Shown: one piece after another, positions 14,568 through 20,133 of the stretch
Layout: each line of letters opens with the position of its first letter
Position numbering within the stretch: position 1 is the first letter of the stretch
DNA from: Clostridiales bacterium UBA1316
Lineage (GTDB): Bacteria; Bacillota; Clostridia; Oscillospirales; Oscillospiraceae
NCBI GenBank assembly: GCA_002307055.1
Contig: DBTM01000005.1
Coordinates: 68,027-88,159, forward strand
Direction: 5' to 3'
Length of the DNA: 20,133 bases
The notes under the pieces: model-generated
The model's database searches: none
Told to the model about the DNA's origin: nothing
The model's input: the letters and a program-made list of their open reading frames with translations, nothing else
Made by a program: the position numbers and the translations under genes

Positions 14568-14894
14568 TTATATTTCGATGATATTACATTTGCATGAAGC
14601 GCACTGGATATACATGCAATAGTTGTCAACGGCCAGCTCCGTCGTTTTTGAACCGCAATACCGGCAAGGCGTTTCCGATTTGATACTGGGGATGTCGGCT
14701 AGGGCACTTTTATCATCATCGGTAAGCTCTTTTTTATACTGTTTAATTTTTAGGATAAGCCGCTGTGCCTGTTCCTGGGAGATGTCAATGTGCTCCTCCT
14801 GCGCATAAGCCATAAGATCGTTTGTACTTCTGAGCAGCAGTATTGCTCTTTTTTGCGTCGGTGTTATCGAAAGCAAAAGGTCCGGGTAGTTCAT
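14568..14894 (-). CDS. Small zinc-ribbon protein of unknown function
   Basis: A 108-residue protein starting at ATG 14894 with AAAGGGG nine to ten bases upstream. The N-terminal 70 residues are helical and charged (TPTQKRAILLLRSTNDLMAY). The C-terminus carries CRYC (77-80) and CASC (98-101), a zinc-ribbon pair 17 residues apart, plus extra Cys at 93 and 103. No enzymatic motif is seen. Zinc ribbons of this size often act in nucleic-acid or protein binding. It is transcribed towards the DAHP synthase operon and away from the MFS gene, so a link with either is not evident. Confidence 0.7.
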   Translation of the reverse strand: MNYPDLLLSITPTQKRAILLLRSTNDLMAYAQEEHIDISQEQAQRLILKIKQYKKELTDDDKSALADIPSIKSETPCRYCGSKTTELAVDNYCMYIQCASCKCNIIEI

Positions 14895-15188
14895 GAATAA
14901 TCCCCTTTCAGTCTGTGTAAGTTTTCGAATGATATTATATTATAAATTATCCTGTCTGAAAAGTCATCTTTTTGATTTAAATTAAAATATATAGATTATT
15001 TTCCATAAAAGCCTGCATTTTCATGCCCTTTATCCCGGCTCCGAAAAAAGCGGCGGTTTTTGCTGTTGCGAAAATGTACCCGCGGCTGTATTATATCTCC
15101 GAGCTTTGCGCTCAGATGCCCAATAAATTGAACGCTCGGCACTCTGCATAGTGTATGTTATTACTGTTGAATTGAAGGTATCCGCGAA
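14895..15188. other. Gene-free stretch before the MFS gene
   Basis: About 294 bases between two divergent genes. It starts AT-rich and becomes GC-richer towards the MFS gene. No consensus promoter, operator or strong hairpin was found, though promoters for both genes must lie here. Confidence 0.4.
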
Positions 15189-16466
15189 ATGGAAATAGGC
15201 AAAAACGGCGCAGCAGTAAACAGCGCTGCTGTGAAGGAGAAGATTTGGTCAAAAGCCTTTGTCAATATATTTATTGTGAGCTTTGTCATGAGCATGGGCC
15301 AATTTATGATGAATACGCTGATCCCCAAGTACGTTTATGCACTTGGCGGCGCGGTCACCGTTGTGGGGATGGTTACGGGTGTTTTTGCGGTGACAGCTCT
15401 CGGCATTCGCCCAATTGCAGGTCCGGCTATGGACTATTTCAAGAAAAGTAGGCTTTTATCGGTTGCATTCGGTGCGATTACCATAGCGTTCGTATGCTAC
15501 GGATTTTCACATAATATCGCCATGCTGATCGCAGCGCGCCTGATTCATGGAATCGGCATCGGCTTGGCCGCGCCGCTGAGCCTGGCGTTGGCGAGCAATA
15601 CGCTGCCGAACGCTAAAATGGCGTCGGGTCTCGGCATATTCTCGTTGGGCTCGGCTATTGCCACAGCCATAGGGCCGACGCTGGGGCTTAAATTATCGGT
15701 TACTATCGGGTATAACAATACGTTTTTTATCTGCGCCGCCGTCATGGCCTCCTGCCTGGTGCTGTCCCTCTTTCTTAAGGCTGAGGCGCCTGCTAAAACA
15801 AGGCACTTTGTCGTCCGTATAAATCAGGTTATAACGCCGGAGGTCATTCTTCCGACCTTGGTCGTTTTTTTCCAGATCATCGCTTTTTCGGGCATTAACT
15901 CCTTTATCGCCATTTACGGCGGGCTGTGCGGTGTTGAAGACATCGGCCTGTATTTCACGGCAAATGCGCTTTGCCTTATCTTTATCAGGCCGCTCAGCGG
16001 CAGAATTGCCGATAAATACGGCCTTGATAAAACGATCATCCCCGGTTTGCTCATATTTATCTGCGCACTGATGGTAATCAGCATCAGCCGAACCCTGCCG
16101 ATGTTTATGCTGTCCGGTGTTATATGTGCCGTCGGTTATGGCATCAGCGAGCCTGTTTTGCAGTCGATGAACATGCAGCTCGTCCCAAAGGAGCGGCGCG
16201 GTGCGGCGGGAAACACGAATTTTATGGGCATAGACGTGGGCTTCTTGATTGGGCCGACGATTGCGGGCGCGATCATATCCGCTGTTCAGACCAGCACGGG
16301 CAGCCAGGTGCAGGGAATCGCCGTGATGTACAGAGTCATGGCTTTACCGGTTGTTGTATCCATCATCATTTTTGCCGTCAGCAGGAAAAAGCTCCTCGCC
16401 AATATTAAAGCGCTCAAGGAAGCGCAGGAAGCCGCCGATGCCGAGACACAAAATCTTTCAGATTAA
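15189..16466 (+). CDS. Major facilitator superfamily transporter
   Basis: A 425-residue inner-membrane protein with about twelve hydrophobic segments and a short charged N-terminus. The loop between helices 2 and 3 has GPAMDYFKKSRLL and the matching loop in the second half GRIADKYGLDK, both variants of MFS motif A. The arrangement is closest to drug/metabolite efflux permeases, but the substrate is not readable. GAAGGT precedes ATG 15189 at a slightly long distance. A terminator follows. It lies downstream of the chorismatase-like operon and could export its product, but a minus-strand gene and about 300 non-coding bases separate them. Confidence 0.88.
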   Translation: MEIGKNGAAVNSAAVKEKIWSKAFVNIFIVSFVMSMGQFMMNTLIPKYVYALGGAVTVVGMVTGVFAVTALGIRPIAGPAMDYFKKSRLLSVAFGAITIAFVCYGFSHNIAMLIAARLIHGIGIGLAAPLSLALASNTLPNAKMASGLGIFSLGSAIATAIGPTLGLKLSVTIGYNNTFFICAAVMASCLVLSLFLKAEAPAKTRHFVVRINQVITPEVILPTLVVFFQIIAFSGINSFIAIYGGLCGVEDIGLYFTANALCLIFIRPLSGRIADKYGLDKTIIPGLLIFICALMVISISRTLPMFMLSGVICAVGYGISEPVLQSMNMQLVPKERRGAAGNTNFMGIDVGFLIGPTIAGAIISAVQTSTGSQVQGIAVMYRVMALPVVVSIIIFAVSRKKLLANIKALKEAQEAADAETQNLSD

Positions 16467-16503
16467 CGAAACCGGGTAATTACATATAACTGCAAAAATA
16501 AAA

Positions 16504-16544
16504 ACGAGATGACCGAGCAGTAAGCGGATCGTCTCGTTTTTTTT
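16504..16544. terminator. Terminator between MFS and xylanase genes
   Basis: ACGAGA / TCTCGT (16504-16509, 16532-16537) with weaker inner pairing, flanked by A4-5 on the left and a T8 run (16537-16544) on the right. It can serve both convergent genes. Confidence 0.75.
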
Positions 16545-16580
16545 GGCGCGCTGAGCCTGGGCGCAGCCGAGTGTGTGGAA

Positions 16581-17753
16581 TTAAAAGCCTGCGCGGTCAT
16601 GCTCGAGCATAGCTCCGTAATAGGCGTATTTTGGGGTGAGCGCGCTGTCAAACAAAACGGCGCTGCGGTTGCTGATCCACGATAAACTGTCCGCGAATCC
16701 CCAGAAAGTAATTGCCGATACTTTTGCGGTCCCCGCTATATTTTCCGTGGCAATCCGGCTGAGCAGCGTGTAATAAAACTGACCTTGCTGCTTTAAATAC
16801 GCCTCAGTGGCATTCAGGGGATTCTTCCTGGAGCCGATGGCGACATCAAGCTCTGTAATCTGCAAATCCAAGCCGAGCGCACTGTAAGCTCTCAAGGCGT
16901 CAATATAGCTGTCAATGGAATCATCAATGTTTAAATGAGCCTGGCATCCGATACCGTCGATCAGAGATCGGCCGTCTTTATCCACCAGGGATTTGGCGAG
17001 CTTAATGATGGACGCCGATTTAATCTGTTCGTTGAAGTCGTTATAAAACAGCTTAACGCTTTCAGACGCGTATTTATCCGCATAGCTGAAAGCGTACCAG
17101 ATATAGTCCGCCCCGATAACCTGATACCAAAGGGAATTCCGGTATGTGCCGTCATCCATAATCGCCTCGTTTACAACGTCGTAGGCATAAAACATATCCA
17201 GATAACCTGATTTGTTCAGCTGGCTGAACACCTGTCTGATAATGCTTTCCATGCGGGCCAGCATCGTATCGCGGTCAACCAGAGGCTTATTCATGTCAAA
17301 ATCCTGATGGAAAATCCATTCGGGCGTCTGACTGTACCAGATCAGAGTATGGCCGCGTACGGGTATGCCATTGCGCTTGGCCCAGTCCAGGAGTGCCGTC
17401 GTCCTCGGCGTTATTTCAACGACGATGTCACCTGAAGCAATGCTCTTAACCCGGCTGAGAATATAGTCCGGTTTAAGATAATTTTCCAGTGTGATACTGT
17501 TAAAGTTCTTTGTAATAATATTCGTATACTTACTTTGCGCGAGCATAGCGTCTGACAGGCAGGTGCCGGCTTTAATACCATACGCCGCGTAAATATCCTT
17601 GATGCCGCCAGTTCCCTGAGCGGAATTGGTATTCAGCGCAGAATCGGTGCTCTGCGCAGCTGCGGATTTTTCCTCAGCCGCGCAGCCTGCCGTAACAGCC
17701 AAGACCGGCATCAGCAGCATGAGTAATGCAAGCTTTAATAATTTCCTTTTCAA
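16581..17753 (-). CDS. Endo-1,4-beta-xylanase, glycoside hydrolase family 10, predicted lipoprotein
   Basis: A 390-residue secreted enzyme cutting the xylan backbone with retention of configuration. A basic N-terminus and hydrophobic stretch lead to TAGC, making Cys24 the likely lipidated residue (the -3 Thr is slightly off the lipobox). A linker rich in Ser, Ala and Asn to about residue 50 precedes one GH10 barrel. The general acid/base is E196 in YDVVNEAI and the nucleophile E301 in ITELDV. ENYLKPD (90-96) and RGHTLIWYSQTPEW (133-146) form the substrate cleft; the usual WHSQ reads WYSQ here. Translation starts at TTG 17753 with GGAGGG five bases upstream. It is divergent from the esterase-arabinofuranosidase genes. 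No carbohydrate-binding module is present. Confidence 0.93.
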   Translation of the reverse strand: MKRKLLKLALLMLLMPVLAVTAGCAAEEKSAAAQSTDSALNTNSAQGTGGIKDIYAAYGIKAGTCLSDAMLAQSKYTNIITKNFNSITLENYLKPDYILSRVKSIASGDIVVEITPRTTALLDWAKRNGIPVRGHTLIWYSQTPEWIFHQDFDMNKPLVDRDTMLARMESIIRQVFSQLNKSGYLDMFYAYDVVNEAIMDDGTYRNSLWYQVIGADYIWYAFSYADKYASESVKLFYNDFNEQIKSASIIKLAKSLVDKDGRSLIDGIGCQAHLNIDDSIDSYIDALRAYSALGLDLQITELDVAIGSRKNPLNATEAYLKQQGQFYYTLLSRIATENIAGTAKVSAITFWGFADSLSWISNRSAVLFDSALTPKYAYYGAMLEHDRAGF

Positions 17754-17899
17754 ATAAACCCTCCGTCCGGATATTTGTTGAGTATGCTTTTATATCGCCG
17801 TCTCGGTATCCCGCTCTGTGTGGTTATGGGGCTGCATGTCTTCTACAATATCCACAAAATGAGGCTTTGTTATTTAGCCTATGTATGCACTTGAAAGGC

Positions 17900-17927
17900 T
17901 TGAGAAACTGCTGTATTCGTATATAAT
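17900..17927 (+). promoter_or_regulatory. Sigma-A promoter of the carboxylesterase-GH51 operon
   Basis: TTGAGA (17900-17905), a 16-base spacer, TATAAT (17922-17927). The leader to the start codon is about 115 bases. The operator-like palindrome begins three bases after the -10 box. Confidence 0.7.
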
Positions 17928-17942
17928 AATGTACGTACAAGT
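17928..17942. promoter_or_regulatory. AraR-like operator
   Basis: ATGTACGTACAAG contains the perfect palindrome TGTACGTACA (17930-17939). It closely resembles the Bacillus AraR operator core (ATTTGTACGTACAAAT from memory) used by the GntR/LacI-type arabinose repressor. The site covers the expected transcription start of an operon encoding an arabinofuranosidase, which fits arabinose induction. Confidence 0.6.
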
Positions 17943-17951
17943 TCAGCCCAG

Positions 17952-17987
17952 ATTCATACATTTTAGTACATATTAATACATATGAAT
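17952..17987 (+). repeat. Helically phased TACAT repeats inside an inverted repeat
   Basis: TACAT occurs at 17957, 17967 and 17977, exactly 10 bp apart. The array is bounded by ATTCATA (17952-17958) and its complement TATGAAT (17981-17987). It lies in the leader of the carboxylesterase gene, downstream of the AraR-like site, and looks like a second regulator-binding region. Confidence 0.5.
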
Positions 17988-18048
17988 GAAAATGTCATCA
18001 GCAGGTTTACTAAAAGAAACAAAATATTCTAAATATAGGAGGTTTATC

Positions 18049-19554
18049 ATGCTGCGCATTGCTCAAACAGAGACGGGAACGGTCCGGGGGCTTCCCGCTG
18101 CCGATCCAAGAATCACGTCGTTTAAGGGTATTCCCTTTGCCGCTCCGCCGGTCGGCGCGCTGCGCTGGAAAGCGCCGCAGCCGGCACTGAAGTGGAAAGG
18201 TGTCATGAATTGCAGCGAGTTCGGCCCGATTGCCATGCAGCATATCCCAGGCCTCAATCCTGACAATATCTACACCCGCGAATGGAACGTCGATCCGGAC
18301 ATAAAAATGGATGAGGACTGCTTGTATCTCAATATTTGGACGCCGGCGAAATCCGATGACGAGAAGCTGCCGGTTTTTGTCTGGTATTTTGGAGGCGGTC
18401 TTCAGGAGGGCAATCCGACGGAGATGGAATTTGACGGGGAGCGTCTTGCGCGCCGCGGTATCATCGTCGTTTCGGTCAACTACCGCGTCAATGTATTCGG
18501 CTTTCTGGCGCATCCGATTTTGACAAAGGAACAGCCCGACGCGCCGTCTAACTTTGGCCATCTCGACCAGCAGGCCGGTACCCGCTGGGTCAAGCGCAAC
18601 ATTGCCGCCTTCGGCGGCGATCCGGACAACATCACCATCGGCGGGCAGTCCGCCGGCGGCATGAGCGTGTCCGCGCAACTCACCTCGCCCCAGAACGACG
18701 GCCTTTTTCAAAGAGCGATTATTCAAAGCGGTATGATGGCGGGCGTATACGGGGGCTCGCTGTTTCCGGCCAGAACCTTTGCCGACGCCGAGCAGGCGGG
18801 CGTCCGGTTTTTCGACCTGCTGGGCGTCAAGACGCTGGAGGAAGCGCGGGCACTCAAGGCGGAGTTTATCCGCGATAAAAACGAAGAAGCTCACACCTTT
18901 TTCGGCACAGCGGACGATGGTGTATTCCAGATTGGTGATGCGCAGGAGAACCTCCTGAAGGGCAAACGTTACCGGGTGCCGCTGATAATCACCCGCACCG
19001 AATCAGAATTCAAGACAGGCATGCCCGCGCGGGACATGGAGGAATTCGAAAAGCAGGCGGAGCAGGTATTCGGCAGCGATGCCGAGGCATTTCTTAAAAT
19101 CTGCGGCACCAGTTTTGAAGAGGCTGTCAAGAAGACCTCCATCAGCGGGATTGAGCTGTCAGCCCGCGCGCTGCAAAAGCGTGACGAGGAGCTCGGCATT
19201 AAGGAGCCGATTTATTACGCCGTTTTTGACGCGGAGATTCCCGGCTGGGATAATCCCGGCACATTCCACTCCGTTGATCTGTGGTTTTACTTTGAGACAT
19301 TGGCGAAGTGCTGGCGTCCCTTCGTCGGCAAGCATTACGACCTGGCACGGCAGATGTGCACTTATTGGGCCAACTTTATTAAAAACGGCGACCCGAACGG
19401 CAGCGATGCCGACGGGACGGTGATGCCCAGTTGGAAACCGCTGACCGACAGCATTCCCAATGCCATGCTTTGGGGCGATAAAGCCACCCCAATCATCGAC
19501 AAACCGGATGCCCTGATGAAGCTGCTTGTTAAAACATACCTGGCACAAAACTGA
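18049..19554 (+). CDS. Type-B carboxylesterase (PF00135 family), probable hemicellulose side-chain esterase
   Basis: A 501-residue alpha/beta-hydrolase without signal peptide. ATG 18049 follows AGGAGG by six to seven bases; an earlier in-frame ATG at 17986 lies within the operator region. The oxyanion loop is YFGGG (113-117) in place of the common HGGG/HGGAF type, and the nucleophile is S201 in GGQSAGG. DEDCLYLNIWTP (88-99) and NYRVNVFGF are conserved family blocks. The catalytic His is probably in FHSVDLWF. Members hydrolyse diverse esters. Placement before an arabinofuranosidase and opposite a xylanase suggests removal of acetyl or feruloyl groups from imported xylo-oligosaccharides. It ends 34 bases before the GH51 gene and is probably co-transcribed with it. 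Confidence 0.88.
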   Translation: MLRIAQTETGTVRGLPAADPRITSFKGIPFAAPPVGALRWKAPQPALKWKGVMNCSEFGPIAMQHIPGLNPDNIYTREWNVDPDIKMDEDCLYLNIWTPAKSDDEKLPVFVWYFGGGLQEGNPTEMEFDGERLARRGIIVVSVNYRVNVFGFLAHPILTKEQPDAPSNFGHLDQQAGTRWVKRNIAAFGGDPDNITIGGQSAGGMSVSAQLTSPQNDGLFQRAIIQSGMMAGVYGGSLFPARTFADAEQAGVRFFDLLGVKTLEEARALKAEFIRDKNEEAHTFFGTADDGVFQIGDAQENLLKGKRYRVPLIITRTESEFKTGMPARDMEEFEKQAEQVFGSDAEAFLKICGTSFEEAVKKTSISGIELSARALQKRDEELGIKEPIYYAVFDAEIPGWDNPGTFHSVDLWFYFETLAKCWRPFVGKHYDLARQMCTYWANFIKNGDPNGSDADGTVMPSWKPLTDSIPNAMLWGDKATPIIDKPDALMKLLVKTYLAQN

Positions 19555-19588
19555 AGAATAAATCGATGAATGATGGAGGTAACAGCAT

Positions 19589-20133
19589 ATGCCAAAAAAA
19601 GCGACCATAACGGTCCATCCCGCGTATAGAATAGGTGATATTTCGCCCCGGCTTTACGGCTCATTCCTTGAGCCCATCGGAACGATGGTCAATGGGACGA
19701 TGTATAATCCCAAACATCCCACCGCGGATGACAAGGGCTTTCGCCGCGATTATATAGACGCGCTCAGAGAGACTCCAATCCCGGCAGTCCGGCTTCCCGG
19801 CGGCAACTTTGTTTCCGGCTGGGACTGGAAGGATTCCATTGGGCCGATAGCCGAGCGCCGGGCGCACCTGGATCTGGCGTGGCATCAGTACGTTCCGAAC
19901 GATGTCGGCCATGACGAATATCTGCAGTGGGCCGAGCGCGTCGGCACCGAGCCGCTGTATACCATCAACCTCGGCACCGGCGATATCAATGACGCTGTTT
20001 ATATTACCGAATATACAAACCACGAGGGCGGTACCTACTGGTCTGATCTGCGCCGGAAAAACGGACATGAGGCGCCCTACGGCGTCAAGCTGTGGTACCT
20101 TGGCAACGAGATGGACGGCCCCTGGCAGGTCGG
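19589..20133 (+). CDS. Alpha-L-arabinofuranosidase, glycoside hydrolase family 51 (3' end outside window)
   Basis: The first 181 residues of a protein that in this family is usually about 500 residues. It removes arabinose side chains from arabinoxylan oligosaccharides; no signal peptide, so intracellular. Recognisable blocks are ISPRLYGSFLEPIG (early), VRLPGGNFVSGWDWKDSIGP, NDVGHDEYLQWAERVG and, near the window edge, LWYLGNEMDG, whose Glu is the general acid/base. The nucleophile Glu lies beyond the window. GGAGG at 19575-19579 lies nine bases before ATG 19589. It is transcribed with the carboxylesterase from the promoter at 17900. Confidence 0.93.
   Translation, partial: MPKKATITVHPAYRIGDISPRLYGSFLEPIGTMVNGTMYNPKHPTADDKGFRRDYIDALRETPIPAVRLPGGNFVSGWDWKDSIGPIAERRAHLDLAWHQYVPNDVGHDEYLQWAERVGTEPLYTINLGTGDINDAVYITEYTNHEGGTYWSDLRRKNGHEAPYGVKLWYLGNEMDGPWQV

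Noticed and set aside
15189..16466. MFS transporter as a certain member of the chorismatase-like operon
   Set aside because: A terminator, a minus-strand gene and about 300 non-coding bases intervene, so only a loose functional link can be proposed.
18010..18894. A 294-codon open frame on the minus strand opposite the carboxylesterase
   Set aside because: It lies entirely inside a clear carboxylesterase gene, has no recognisable domain, and reflects GC-rich third positions of the plus-strand gene.
1..20133. CRISPR array, insertion sequence, tRNA, rRNA or prophage genes
   Set aside because: No regularly spaced identical repeats with spacers, transposase or integrase motifs, or RNA-gene signatures were seen on reading both strands.

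Overview
The window looks like a Firmicutes chromosome, probably an anaerobic Clostridia species that degrades plant cell walls. The support is strong AGGAGG-type ribosome binding sites, ATG/TTG starts, ECF sigma factors with fused C-terminal regions of a type familiar from Clostridia, an ECF-type vitamin transporter S component, and hemicellulose-degrading enzymes at both ends. The taxon is inferred from gene types only. No rRNA, tRNA, CRISPR array, transposase or phage gene was seen.

Layout. (1) 1-2117, plus strand: the end of a probable alpha/beta-hydrolase esterase, then an (alpha/alpha)6-barrel glycosidase of GH63/GH37 type. (2) 2118-3314: an AT-rich island with a minus-strand four-helix membrane protein and a gene-free stretch with two strand-specific hairpins. 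(3) 3315-6280: two convergent ECF sigma genes, each carrying a long C-terminal extension, separated by a nested palindrome. The second is split by a one-base frameshift in an A tract. (4) 6281-6808: decayed DNA with the N-terminal remnant of an AraC-type regulator. (5) 6809-8092, minus: a TetR regulator and an ECF transporter S component overlapping by ATGA, behind a consensus promoter with two perfect 14-bp palindromic operators. (6) 8112-9487, minus: a SAM methyltransferase and trmL. (7) 9653-12060, plus: an XRE/Sel1-repeat protein and an SGNH hydrolase. (8) 12061-14556, plus: a structured leader, a tandem YjgF-fold protein resembling chorismatases, and a DAHP synthase without its N-terminal regulatory domain. 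(9) 14568-16466: a small zinc-ribbon protein (minus) and an MFS transporter (plus). (10) 16581-20133: a GH10 xylanase lipoprotein (minus) divergent from a type-B carboxylesterase and a GH51 arabinofuranosidase (plus).

How the genes may work together. The two ends form a hemicellulose set: xylanase outside the cell, then esterases, arabinofuranosidase and an (alpha/alpha)6 glycosidase acting on released oligosaccharides. The esterase-arabinofuranosidase promoter carries a palindrome resembling the AraR arabinose operator. The middle holds regulatory genes. The most unusual pair is the chorismatase-like protein with its own DAHP synthase, which suggests a dedicated branch drawing on chorismate or a related aromatic precursor. 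Its product is unknown.
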